From contig NZ_MKIM01000027.1 of assembly GCF_001939045.1 (NCBI RefSeq), positions 434,001-498,000 of the forward strand: a stretch of DNA of 64,000 nt. The letters are read 5' to 3'. Position numbers and translations under genes: made by a program. How positions within the stretch are numbered: position 1 is the first letter of the stretch; the number at the start of each line of letters is the position of its first letter. This DNA comes from Rhizobium oryziradicis (GTDB lineage Bacteria; Pseudomonadota; Alphaproteobacteria; Rhizobiales; Rhizobiaceae). The notes beneath the pieces were generated by a model. The model had not been told where the DNA came from, ran no database searches, and worked only from the letters and a program-made list of their open reading frames with translations. Positions 19,637 through 27,942 of the stretch are shown here, piece by piece.

Positions 19637-20728
19637 TTAGAGCCCCAAAGCTGAAAGCATGATGAACGTTGCAAAGAGGACGAAATGGGTCATACCCTCA
19701 ATTGCATTTGTCTCGCCATCGTTGAGATTTATGGCGGCAGCAATCAGCGTTATCGTGACCATCACCGTCTGCACCGGGCTCATGGCCATGATGAAAGGCT
19801 GGCCGGTGTAAAGCGCTATGGCCTCCATGACCGGCACCGTGAGGATGACGGTGGAGAGCGAAGCCCCCATGGCGATGTTGACGGTTGCCTGCATGCGATT
19901 GTGCAAGGCTGCTTTCAATGCGGTGATAATTTCGGGCGCTGCCGAAATCGAGGCCACCAAAATCGCCATAATGGCCGGTGGTGCGCCGGTGCCGCGCAGT
20001 CCTTCCCCCATCAACACCGACATGAATTCGGCCAAGATACCAATCACCACCACGCCGATGATGATAATGGCGATGGAGGTGGCAACGGAATGCTCTTCTT
20101 CGGCGGGGGCGTCATCCTTTGCGCTTGAGGCGGCACGGCGCGGATAGCTGTAGCTGAAAAAATAGCTGTGCTGGCCAACCTGCATGCGCAAAAACACCGC
20201 ATAAAGCGCCAGCATCGCAAAAATGGTGAAGGCGGAATAATAGGTCCATTTCGCATCGGGCACAAATTCCGGCACAATCATGGAAATGCCCATGGCGGTG
20301 AGAATCATCACGCCATAGGTTTTGCCACTGTCGTCATTATAGGGTTGCTCGCCATGCTTCAGGCCGCCCAGCAGCGCTGCCAGCCCCAAAATACCGTTGA
20401 TGTCGAGCATCACGGCTGAGTAAATGGTGTCACGCACCAGGGTGGGTGATTCCTCGCCACCCATCATGATGGCCAGGATCAACACTTCCACCGCCACTGC
20501 AGACAATGTGAGGATCATGGTGCCATAGGGATCGCCAACTTTATGGGCGAGAATTTCAGCATGGTGGGCAACGCGCATGGAGGCCACCAGAATGCCACCC
20601 ACCAACACGGCTGCCCCCAGCAGAGACACAATTCTTCCCGCTTCAAGCAGGCTGTGCTCTGCGAAAAAGGCAATGATCGCCAAAACAAGCGGCAGCACCA
20701 AGATTTTTTCTTGTTTTATATCGCTCAC
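19637..20728 (-). CDS. ChaA-type calcium/cation:proton antiporter
   Basis: 363 residues with about eleven membrane segments and the two CaCA exchanger repeats: GTMILTLSAVAVEVLILAIM (alpha-1 region, about 70) and SISAAPEIITALKAAL (alpha-2, about 250), both with the conserved acidic residue. A charged loop at about 205-215 divides the halves. E. coli ChaA exports Ca2+, Na+ or K+ against protons. Start is GTG at 20728 with AAAGGATG upstream. Confidence 0.85.
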   Translation of the reverse strand: MSDIKQEKILVLPLVLAIIAFFAEHSLLEAGRIVSLLGAAVLVGGILVASMRVAHHAEILAHKVGDPYGTMILTLSAVAVEVLILAIMMGGEESPTLVRDTIYSAVMLDINGILGLAALLGGLKHGEQPYNDDSGKTYGVMILTAMGISMIVPEFVPDAKWTYYSAFTIFAMLALYAVFLRMQVGQHSYFFSYSYPRRAASSAKDDAPAEEEHSVATSIAIIIIGVVVIGILAEFMSVLMGEGLRGTGAPPAIMAILVASISAAPEIITALKAALHNRMQATVNIAMGASLSTVILTVPVMEAIALYTGQPFIMAMSPVQTVMVTITLIAAAINLNDGETNAIEGMTHFVLFATFIMLSALGL

Positions 20729-20984
20729 GTGCTGTCATCCTTTTGTCTGCATGCTGTGTGGAAGATCGCGAATCTCTCTTGGGATGAACCGTAACGGTTG
20801 AGTGCTATTTGCAGTTCCGTCTCCAAGATGCAATAGTAGGTGCCTGTACAGGTGATCGTATGATTTTATTCTTGACCCTGCCTTATGCTGGCATAGGGTG
20901 ATGATAAAATGATGTGGCAGATCAAAGCTCTACATTGTTTCTCATGCGTTAAAATCCGAGCTGCTGTTGGGAGAGGAACCCACG

Positions 20985-21257
20985 ATGGTCAAAGTTACCT
21001 ATGAAATCGTACCCCATGATGAAGGCTGGGCTTACCGCTCAAACGGAGCCTATTCCGAGCGATTCGACAGCCATGACCAGGCGCTGGAGGCGGCGCGGAT
21101 TGTGGTGCGCGAGTTGTCGCTCAATGACGAGCCGGTGCGCATTATCTATCAGGATGAAGATGGCAAGTGGCGCGCTGAGATGAGCAGCGGAGACGATCGC
21201 CCCGAGGCCGAGATTGTTGACAACTACCAGCCCAAACAGGGGCGTCACTCGGCCTGA
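20985..21257 (+). CDS. DUF2188-family small protein
   Basis: 90 residues; start ATG at 20985 with GAGAGGA upstream. Pattern YEIVPHDEGWAYRSNGAYSERFDSHDQALEAAR is that of DUF2188, small cytoplasmic proteins of unknown function with one alpha/beta repeat. Ends 3' to 3' with the LysR gene; the two reading frames overlap by 13 bases (21245-21257). Confidence 0.75.
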   Translation: MVKVTYEIVPHDEGWAYRSNGAYSERFDSHDQALEAARIVVRELSLNDEPVRIIYQDEDGKWRAEMSSGDDRPEAEIVDNYQPKQGRHSA

Positions 21258-22138
21258 TAGGCCTTCAATCCGTTGACGATGGCGTCAAAGGCCACGCGAC
21301 AGCGCGGGCTATGCTTGAGATCTTCATGCATCACCACATAGGTGTCGAGATCGACGTTGAGTTGGGTCGGTAAAACCTCGACCAGATCATCATGGCGCTT
21401 TGCCAACGTGGTTTGGCACATGCCAATGCCAGCCCCCGCACGAATGGCGGCAAATTGCGCTGCATTGCTATCGCAGCGAAAGGCAAAGCTGATGCGCGCG
21501 AGATCGGGCCGCGCTTTTAAAATGTCACGAATATAGGCCAGCTGCCGGTCAAATCCGATCAACCGGTGCTGATGCAAATCCTCCAGTGTCTTGGGCGTGC
21601 CGTGTTTGGCTAGATAGCGGGTGTGGGCGTGAAAGCCTAAGCGGATAGCGCCGATGCGCTGACTGAGAAGATTGCCCTGCTGCGGGGCCACCATGCGCAC
21701 GGCAATATCCGCCTGATGGCGCAGCAAATCCTCCACCTTATCCGATAGCGACAGCTCGATCTCGAGGTTCGGGTGGCTTTCCTGCAAGTCCGCCAGAATA
21801 GGCGGCAGAATTTCAATGGCGACAATTTCACTGGCGCTGATGCGCACCGTACCTTGCGCGGCATGGTGGCCGCTTGATGCAATGCGGGCAAGCGTGGCGC
21901 CGCTGGCTGCCATCGCTTCCGCCTGTGCGCGCATGGCCAAGGCGGTATCGGTGGGCAGCAGCCCTTGCGGAACCCGCAAAAACAGCGAGGTGCCAAACAT
22001 GGCCTCCAGCGCTTCGATATGTCGTCCCACGGTGGGCTGCGTCAGCCCAAGGGTTCTGGCGGCCGCAGAAAGCGAGCCTTCGTCCAGAACGGCTAAAAAG
22101 CTTCGAAAGTGATCCCAGCTGGTTATGTCTTTTGCCAT
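21245..22138 (-). CDS. LysR-family regulator
   Basis: 297 residues. N-terminal helix-turn-helix (GSLSAAARTLGLTQPTVGRH, about 20-40) and a substrate-binding domain from about 90. Start ATG at 22138; the frame stays open far upstream but only this start gives the LysR N-terminus. Divergent from an NAD(P)-binding oxidoreductase gene with a 99-base gap holding a TGTATA/TATACA inverted repeat, so it probably controls that gene and itself. Confidence 0.9.
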   Translation of the reverse strand: MAKDITSWDHFRSFLAVLDEGSLSAAARTLGLTQPTVGRHIEALEAMFGTSLFLRVPQGLLPTDTALAMRAQAEAMAASGATLARIASSGHHAAQGTVRISASEIVAIEILPPILADLQESHPNLEIELSLSDKVEDLLRHQADIAVRMVAPQQGNLLSQRIGAIRLGFHAHTRYLAKHGTPKTLEDLHQHRLIGFDRQLAYIRDILKARPDLARISFAFRCDSNAAQFAAIRAGAGIGMCQTTLAKRHDDLVEVLPTQLNVDLDTYVVMHEDLKHSPRCRVAFDAIVNGLKAYQAE

Positions 22139-22145
22139 GCGAAAA

Positions 22146-22172
22146 TGTATAGCATAACCACATAAATATACA
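22146..22172. promoter_or_regulatory. Possible LysR operator
   Basis: TGTATA and TATACA form a perfect inverted repeat 15 bases apart just ahead of the LysR start, matching the T-N11-A type of site. Inferred from position and symmetry. Confidence 0.45.
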
Positions 22173-22237
22173 ATTTTGAAAAGCACGCTCAAAGCGCACT
22201 GTCTGGCCATCAGACACACCGATGACGGAGACAGAAC

Positions 22238-23206
22238 ATGACAGAGATGGGCAATAGAAAACTGGTTTTGGTGCTGGGCGCGACCGGCGGCATTGGTGGT
22301 GCGCTTGCCAAGGTGCTTTTGGCGCGTGGTTATCGCATTCGCGCGCTGCATCGACTTGGCAGTGCCATGGCAAAAAACAACCCGGCGTTTGAGTGGGTGC
22401 AGGGTGACGCCATGAATGCCAAGGATGTGTTTGAAGCGGCAGCGGGCGCGTCTGCAATCGTGCATGGCGTCAATCCGCCCGGCTATCAGCGTTGGGCTGA
22501 GTTGGTGTTGCCGATGATTGACAATAGCATTGCCGCTGCCAAGGCCCATGGTGCCATGATTTTGATGCCGGGAACCATTTATAACTTTGGGCCGGATGCC
22601 TTTCCGCTTCTCAAAGAGGACAGTCCGCAGCATCCGTGGACGAAAAAGGGAGCCATTCGGGTGCAGCTGGAGCAGCGGCTGGAAGCGGCAGCACAATACG
22701 GTGTTCGGACGATTCTTGTGCGGGCAGGGGATTTTTTTGGCCCCGATGCGGGCAACAACTGGTTTGCCCAAGGCTTGGTGAAGCCGGGAAAGCCGATTAC
22801 ATCGGTGTCCTTGCCGGGAAAGCCGGGGCTTGGACACGCATGGGCTTACCTGCCTGATGTTGCCGAGACATTTGCGCAATTGCTGGAAAAAGCGCCCGCC
22901 TTGCCGCCATTTGCCCGCTTCCATATGGCGGGCCATTATGACGCTGACGGGCTTGCCATGGTTCGTGCCATTGCCAAAGGTCTTGGCAAGGAAAATATCA
23001 AAACCCGGCGGTTCCCGTGGTGGATCGTGCCGGTGCTGGCACCCTTCATGCCTTTGTTCAAAGAGCTTGGGGAAATGCGTTATCTTTGGCAGCAGCCATT
23101 GCAGCTCGATAATCAGCATTTGAAGGGAGCGCTTGGCGAGGAGCCACAAACGCCGCTGGATGAGGCAGTGCTGACGACGTTGAAGAGTTTGAAATGTGTA
23201 GCCTGA
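22238..23206 (+). CDS. NAD(P)-binding epimerase/dehydratase-like protein
   Basis: 322 residues, atypical short-chain dehydrogenase fold with nucleotide loop LVLGATGGIGGAL (about 11-23). The middle reads PGTIYNFGPDAFPL and LVRAGDFFGPDAG, as in NAD-dependent epimerases acting on sugar nucleotides or similar carbonyls. The catalytic YxxxK is not obvious, so the reaction is unclear. Controlled most likely by the divergent LysR gene. Confidence 0.8.
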   Translation: MTEMGNRKLVLVLGATGGIGGALAKVLLARGYRIRALHRLGSAMAKNNPAFEWVQGDAMNAKDVFEAAAGASAIVHGVNPPGYQRWAELVLPMIDNSIAAAKAHGAMILMPGTIYNFGPDAFPLLKEDSPQHPWTKKGAIRVQLEQRLEAAAQYGVRTILVRAGDFFGPDAGNNWFAQGLVKPGKPITSVSLPGKPGLGHAWAYLPDVAETFAQLLEKAPALPPFARFHMAGHYDADGLAMVRAIAKGLGKENIKTRRFPWWIVPVLAPFMPLFKELGEMRYLWQQPLQLDNQHLKGALGEEPQTPLDEAVLTTLKSLKCVA

Positions 23207-23220
23207 AACGATCTTAAATT

Positions 23221-23244
23221 TGCCCCCGCCTGTTGGCGGGGGCA
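23221..23244. terminator. Hairpin between convergent genes
   Basis: Perfect GC-rich stem TGCCCCCGCC / GGCGGGGGCA with a TGTT loop between the epimerase-like gene and the ene-reductase gene. No strong U tract on either side, so termination efficiency is uncertain. Confidence 0.6.
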
Positions 23245-23257
23245 GACTATCCTACAA

Positions 23258-24373
23258 TCAGGCGTTCAAGGTTGGGTAGTCGGTGTAACCCTTTTCGCCG
23301 CCGCCATACATGGTGGCCTGATCAAGCTCGTTCAAAGGCGCATCCGTCTTCAAGCGCTCCACCAGATCGGGGTTGGAGATGAATGGCTTGCCAAATGCCA
23401 CCATGTCAGCCTTGCCGGAGGCGATGGCGTCTGTGGCGGTTTTCTTGTCATAGCCATTGTTGACCATCCACACGCCCTTGCCACCGGCATTGATGTAGGC
23501 ATCCTTGAAGGCTGCCCAATCGAACGGGGCGTCGCCCTGGGTAAAGTCGCGCGCACCACCGGTGGCACCTTCAACAACGTGAATATAGGCGAGATCAAAG
23601 GGAGCAAGCTTTTCGATCAAAGCGGTGTAAACCACCTGAGGCTCGGGATCGAACACATCATTGGCGGGCGTAACCGGCGAGAGGCGAATGCCGGTACGGC
23701 TGCTGCCGATTTCGCGGGTGATGGCTTGCACCACTTCCAGGGTCAGGCGAATGCGGTTTTCAACAGAACCGCCATAGGCATCCGTGCGCTGGTTGCTGCC
23801 CGCGCGCATGAACTGTTCCAGCAGATAGCCATTGGCGGCATGGATTTCCACGCCGTCAAAACCAGCATCAATGGCTGCGCGGGCAGCCTTGCGATAATCT
23901 TCAATCAGGCCTGGAATTTCGGAAAGCTCGAGCGCGCGTGGCTCGGATGTATCGGCAAAATGGCCATTGCCTTCACCATCCATAATATAGGTCTTGGACT
24001 TTGCGGCGATGGCAGAAGGAGCAACCGGTTTGCCGCCATTGGGCTGCAGGCTGGTGTGCGAGATACGGCCAACATGCCAGAGCTGCGTGACAATCTTGCC
24101 ACCTGCTTCATGCACAGCCTTGGTCACGGCCTTCCAGCCCTCGATGGATTCTGGCGTATAAAGGCCGGGAACGTCAGCATAACCCTGACCCTGGTGGGAA
24201 ATAGCGGTTGCCTCAGTAATCAGCAGACCCGCCGTTGCGCGCTGGCTGTAATAAGTGGCCGTCATGGCGCGCGGAACAGCGTTTGGCGAACGATTGCGGG
24301 TCAGCGGTGCCATGGCAATGCGGTTGGCGGCGGCGATGTCGCCGATCTGGATGGGATCAAACAGAGTGGTCAT
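23258..24373 (-). CDS. Old-yellow-enzyme family alkene reductase
   Basis: 371 residues, FMN-dependent TIM barrel reducing activated C=C bonds of enones, maleimides or nitrate esters (NemA class). N-terminal LFDPIQIGDIAAANRIAMAP, TQLWHVGR (about 98), the flavin/substrate region GVEIHAANGYLLEQF (about 180, His and Asn of the active site) and AFGKPFISNPDLVERL near the end. Lies 51 bases after an ArsR gene on the same strand, which probably represses it. Confidence 0.92.
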   Translation of the reverse strand: MTTLFDPIQIGDIAAANRIAMAPLTRNRSPNAVPRAMTATYYSQRATAGLLITEATAISHQGQGYADVPGLYTPESIEGWKAVTKAVHEAGGKIVTQLWHVGRISHTSLQPNGGKPVAPSAIAAKSKTYIMDGEGNGHFADTSEPRALELSEIPGLIEDYRKAARAAIDAGFDGVEIHAANGYLLEQFMRAGSNQRTDAYGGSVENRIRLTLEVVQAITREIGSSRTGIRLSPVTPANDVFDPEPQVVYTALIEKLAPFDLAYIHVVEGATGGARDFTQGDAPFDWAAFKDAYINAGGKGVWMVNNGYDKKTATDAIASGKADMVAFGKPFISNPDLVERLKTDAPLNELDQATMYGGGEKGYTDYPTLNA

Positions 24374-24424
24374 TGAAATCGTCCTTTCAAGGGGGAAAGA
24401 TGGCGTGGGGGGAGGAGATGGATG

Positions 24425-24760
24425 TCAGAGGTGGGCTTTAAGCTTTGCAAGAAAAGCTTTGATGGCCTCTTCATCCCGTTTGTAGAAAATCCATTGGCCC
24501 ACTTTTTTGGAGGTCACGAGGCCTGCTTTTTGCAAGCTTGCGAGGTGGGCCGAAACCGTGGACTGAGAAAGACCACACCGCTCGAATTGACTGGCGCAGA
24601 TACCCATTTCCAGCGGATGGGCTTGATCGCTGAAATGCAACTCCGGCTCCTTCAGCCATTGCAGCATGGAGAGCCGCACAGGGCTGGAAAGCGCTTTCAG
24701 GGCTTCATCCAGATTGTCAGGTTCCAGAGAATTGTCCGGTGATGAGGTTATATCGTCCAT
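24425..24760 (-). CDS. ArsR-family regulator of the alkene reductase
   Basis: 111 residues from ATG 24760 (a TTG two codons earlier is possible). Winged helix with ALSSPVRLSMLQWL and GLSQSTVSAHLASLQKAGLV; cysteines at about 54 and 61 (GICASQFERCGLS) are near the recognition helix and could sense electrophiles rather than metals. Upstream direct repeats at 24783 and 24804 are possible operators. First gene of the arsR-alkene reductase unit. Confidence 0.85.
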   Translation of the reverse strand: MDDITSSPDNSLEPDNLDEALKALSSPVRLSMLQWLKEPELHFSDQAHPLEMGICASQFERCGLSQSTVSAHLASLQKAGLVTSKKVGQWIFYKRDEEAIKAFLAKLKAHL

Positions 24761-24782
24761 GACCAATATATAGATCGTTTAA

Positions 24783-24813
24783 TTTCGATATCAAGAGCCG
24801 CCCTTTCGATATC
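24783..24813. promoter_or_regulatory. Possible ArsR operator repeats
   Basis: TTTCGATATC occurs twice, starting at 24783 and 24804, exactly 21 bases (two helical turns) apart, just upstream of the ArsR gene. Role inferred from spacing and place. Confidence 0.4.
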
Positions 24814-24815
24814 GC

Positions 24816-24921
24816 AAAAAAAAGCACCCGTCGCCGGGTGCTATAGGTGTGGAGATGTTCATCCTCCAGAGGGGAACAGCTGAAAAGGGAGGCCACCCAG
24901 AGGTGGCTGCTTTGCTCAGCT
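24816..24921 (-). ncRNA. abcR: AbcR-type (alpha-r15) small RNA, lsrB-distal copy
   Basis: About 106 nt. Promoter TTGAAA (24950-24955), 16-base spacer, TAAATA (24928-24933), all read on minus; start near 24921. Carries a CCTCCC stretch able to pair with ribosome sites, the block CAGCTGTTCCCCTCTGGAGG shared with the neighbouring copy, and an intrinsic terminator GCACCCGGCGACGGGTGC with eight T. AbcR RNAs of Sinorhizobium and Agrobacterium repress many ABC-transporter mRNAs with Hfq. Two tandem copies next to lsrB is their known location. Which copy is AbcR1 or AbcR2 cannot be told from sequence alone. Confidence 0.85.
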
Positions 24922-25027
24922 ACACTCTATTTAGGGTGCGGAAATCGCGTTTCAATGGCGTGTGAACAAAATTCATCAAATTCATGGATGATGGATGCAT
25001 GGCCCATATCGGAGGTGAGATTTGGCC

Positions 25028-25150
25028 AAAAAAAAAGGGGCCACCGGATTGCTCCAGGGCCCTAAAGTGTGAAGGTTAATTTAACCTCCAGAGGGGAACA
25101 GCTGGTGCGGTGGAACTGGGAGGAAGCCACCGTGTGCATCAGCTATGTGC
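25028..25150 (-). ncRNA. abcR: AbcR-type (alpha-r15) small RNA, lsrB-proximal copy
   Basis: About 120 nt on minus, start approximate (a -35-like TTGTTC lies about 23 bases upstream of CATACA). Contains CTTCCTCCCAG (anti-ribosome-site motif), the shared block CAGCTGTTCCCCTCTGGAGG at 25085-25104, and ends in a GGGCC...GGCCC hairpin plus nine T at 25028-25036. Same family as the copy at 24816 with an unlike terminator and 5' end, as expected of a diverged tandem pair. Confidence 0.85.
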
Positions 25151-25325
25151 TGTATGATGGTTTTTTGTGCAGTGAACAATGCTTTTTTGTGCATGGGAGG
25201 CATGCAAGTGTCGCAAGTCTCTCAATTTTGTCGTTATTGAGAGATTGTTCAACAATGTCCAATGCAGGAAAAATCCCTTATTTTCAGGGATGTTATCGAC
25301 CAGATGCTTCACGGTTGTGAAAAAA

Positions 25326-26243
25326 TCAGAAACTCCAGTTTCTGGCTTTGGCAACGATGAAATCACGAAAAACTTTTAGCTTCGCCGCATTTTTCATCTC
25401 ATCCGGGTAGCAAAAATAGGTATCAAACGACGGAACATCGGCGTTGATGGGCAGTTGGATGAGGCCCGGATCGCGTCCCACGATATAATCAGGCATGCAG
25501 GCAACGCCGATTCCCAACAGGCAGGCGCGCTTGATGGAGGTTTGACTGTTGATCTGCAAATGCGGAATGCGGCGATTATCAGACGAGCGGCCTGCCACTT
25601 CCAGCCAGTTCACATCCAGCAGGTAGTTTGGCGCAGGCTCACCAAAGGAAATGATGCGGTGATTGTCCAGATCTTCAATGGTCTGCGGCTCGCCGTAACG
25701 ATTGATATAGGATGGTGCTGCGTAAACATGCATGTGCACGGTAAACAGCTTGCGCTGGATCAGGTCTGATTGCTGCGGCTGGCGCAGGCGAATGGCGCAA
25801 TCGGCATGGCGCATGTTCACATCCAGTTCCTCATTGTCGAGGATCAGCTGAATGGACATATCGGGATAAAGTTGCAGAAACTCCTGCACCTTATCGGTCA
25901 GCCAGCCCTGGCCAAGGCCAACGGTGGTGGTAACGCGCAATTTGCCGGTGGGCTTGTCGGTGGTTTCCGTCAGCTGCATTTTCACTGTTTCCAGCTTCAG
26001 CAGCACATCATGGGCGGTGCGATAGAGCAGCTCGCCTTGCTCGGTGAGAATAAGACCACGGGCGTGGCGGTGAAACAATTTCACGCCCACGTCCTGCTCT
26101 AGTGCGCTGACCTGACGGCTGATGGCCGATTGCGAAAGGTGCAGCTTATCGGCCGCATGGGTAAAGGACCCAGCCTCGGCTGCGGCATGGAAAATCCGCA
26201 ACTTGTCCCAATCCAGCGGTATATTGCTGCCCCCTCGCATCAT
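25326..26243 (-). CDS. lsrB: LysR-family regulator LsrB (VtlR type)
   Basis: 305 residues with helix-turn-helix GSFTHAADKLHLSQSAISRQ (about 27-46) and effector domain with cysteines in HADCAIRL, KRACLLGIGVACMPD and YFCYPDE; in Sinorhizobium LsrB redox-sensitive cysteines control oxidative-stress and LPS genes, while Brucella/Agrobacterium VtlR activates AbcR2 or small transport genes. The assignment rests on position directly after trxB (4-base gap) and before the two AbcR RNAs, plus the conserved sequence. Operon with trxB is very likely. Confidence 0.82.
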   Translation of the reverse strand: MMRGGSNIPLDWDKLRIFHAAAEAGSFTHAADKLHLSQSAISRQVSALEQDVGVKLFHRHARGLILTEQGELLYRTAHDVLLKLETVKMQLTETTDKPTGKLRVTTTVGLGQGWLTDKVQEFLQLYPDMSIQLILDNEELDVNMRHADCAIRLRQPQQSDLIQRKLFTVHMHVYAAPSYINRYGEPQTIEDLDNHRIISFGEPAPNYLLDVNWLEVAGRSSDNRRIPHLQINSQTSIKRACLLGIGVACMPDYIVGRDPGLIQLPINADVPSFDTYFCYPDEMKNAAKLKVFRDFIVAKARNWSF

Positions 26244-26247
26244 GCTC

Positions 26248-27222
26248 TTACTCCGCAGCTAGGGCCGGGGCGTCTGCCACGGCCAGAAAACGTTCTGCTT
26301 CCAAAGCCGCCATGCAGCCCATGCCGGCAGCCGTGATGGCCTGACGATAGACATCGTCGGTCACGTCGCCTGCGGCAAACACGCCGGGCACATCGGTGGC
26401 TGTCGAATCAGGGGCAGTCCAGAGATAGCCATTGGACTTCAATTTCAGCTTGCCTCTGAACAGCTCGACGGCTGGCGCATGGCCAATGGCCACAAACACG
26501 CCGTCAATCGGCATTTCGGTGATGGTATCGGTTTGAATATTCTTCAGCTTCACGCCGGTTACCGATGGTGGCATGGGGTGCTTGGCCGGGATGCCCGTGA
26601 CTTCATCGACCACGGTATTCCAGACAATCTTGACGTTTTCCTTGGCGAACAAGCGTTCTTGCAGGATTTTTTCCGAGCGGAAGCTGTCGCGGCGGTGTAC
26701 GACGGTGACAGACTTGGCGATATGCGACAGATACAGTGCTTCTTCCACCGCCGAATTGCCGCCGCCAACCACAATCACATCCTTGTTGCGATAGAAGAAG
26801 CCATCGCAGGTGGCGCAGGCCGAAACGCCAAAACCCTGAAAATGCTGTTCGCTTTCAATGCCAAGCCACTTGGCCTTGGCACCGGTGCAGATAATCAGCG
26901 TGTCAGCCGTCCAGATGGTGCCGCTATCGGTTTTGACGGTGAAGGGGCGGTGCGCGGTATCCACCTCGGTCACCAGATCATTGACAATTTCAGTGCCAAC
27001 GTGGGTTGCCTGCTTGAGCATTTGCTCCATCAGCCAAGGGCCCTGAATCGGATCGCCAAAACCGGGATAATTTTCAACATCGGTGGTGATCATCAACTGG
27101 CCACCTTGCTCCATGCCCGCAATCAGCACCGGCTTCAGCATGGCGCGCGCAGCATAAATGGCGGCAGTGTAACCGGCAGGGCCAGAGCCGATGATCAGCA
27201 CTTTGGTGTGACGGGCAGACAT
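26248..27222 (-). CDS. trxB: Thioredoxin reductase
   Basis: Flavoprotein passing electrons from NADPH to thioredoxin. 324 residues: FAD loop IIGSGPAGYTAAIYAAR (about 10), redox centre ACATCDGFF (CATC, about 138), NADPH loop VVGGGNSAVEEALYL (about 160), and C-terminal GVFAAGDVTDDVYRQAITAAG. Start at 27222 gives the usual MSARHTKVLIIG. Forms an operon with lsrB, coupling thiol redox and its regulator; divergent from lrp. Confidence 0.96.
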   Translation of the reverse strand: MSARHTKVLIIGSGPAGYTAAIYAARAMLKPVLIAGMEQGGQLMITTDVENYPGFGDPIQGPWLMEQMLKQATHVGTEIVNDLVTEVDTAHRPFTVKTDSGTIWTADTLIICTGAKAKWLGIESEQHFQGFGVSACATCDGFFYRNKDVIVVGGGNSAVEEALYLSHIAKSVTVVHRRDSFRSEKILQERLFAKENVKIVWNTVVDEVTGIPAKHPMPPSVTGVKLKNIQTDTITEMPIDGVFVAIGHAPAVELFRGKLKLKSNGYLWTAPDSTATDVPGVFAAGDVTDDVYRQAITAAGMGCMAALEAERFLAVADAPALAAE

Positions 27223-27457
27223 GTCAGTTCCTTTCAAGGGCGAGGGACGTGTTGAAAGACCGCATATAGGATGCCTTCCTCGCCTTTTCTTCTTTTCATT
27301 TATGAAGGCTCTATGCATTTATTCAAGGGCAGCATTGCTTTAACAACAGGGCAATTCAATCCACCGCAATTTTTATGCGCATTCGCGACATATTCTTGCG
27401 CGCAATCGCCGCTGGCGTCATAACCTTGAGGGAGGGAACAGAGAAAGGTGATCGCTG

Positions 27458-27925
27458 GTGTTTCGTGCCGAACTGGATGCTATCGACATAAAAATTCTAA
27501 GAGAGCTGCAGCGCGATGGCCGCATGACCAATGTGGAGCTATCGGAGCGGGTCGGCATTTCGGCACCGCCCTGCCTGCGGCGGGTGCGCAAGCTGGAAGA
27601 GGGCGGCATTATCCAAGGCTATCATGCGCTTTTAAACGGCCCCAAGCTTGGCTTTGATCTGGTGGCCTTTTGCATGGTGGGTTTGAAGCATCAATCGGAT
27701 GCCAATCTAAAGGCGTTTGCCGCCACCACCAATCAGTGGCCGCTGGTGCGTCAGGCGTGGATGGTCAATGGCGAGAGCGATTTTCTGCTGCAATGCGTGG
27801 CTGAAAACCTCACGGTGTTTCAGGATTTTGTCATCGAGGTGCTGACCAGCAATGAGCATGTGGATACAGTGCGCACCATGCTGACCATCCGCCAGATCAA
27901 GCGGTTGGGCGCGCTGGAGATTTAA
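27458..27925 (+). CDS. lrp: Lrp/AsnC-family regulator
   Basis: 155 residues with N-terminal helix-turn-helix (TNVELSERVGISAPPCLRRV) and C-terminal RAM ligand-binding domain (MVNGESDFLLQCVAENL). Start is GTG at 27458 after GAAAGGTG, giving FRAELDAIDIKILRELQ. The place between trxB (divergent) and the LPS core glycosyltransferases (convergent) is conserved in rhizobia, where an lrp gene belongs to the lps core cluster. Confidence 0.88.
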   Translation: MFRAELDAIDIKILRELQRDGRMTNVELSERVGISAPPCLRRVRKLEEGGIIQGYHALLNGPKLGFDLVAFCMVGLKHQSDANLKAFAATTNQWPLVRQAWMVNGESDFLLQCVAENLTVFQDFVIEVLTSNEHVDTVRTMLTIRQIKRLGALEI

Positions 27926-27942
27926 GGACTGTCAACCTTGGT

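Noticed and set aside
20729-20984. Region before the chaA-like gene considered for a yybP-ykoY-type riboswitch
   Set aside because: The conserved riboswitch core sequences are not present.
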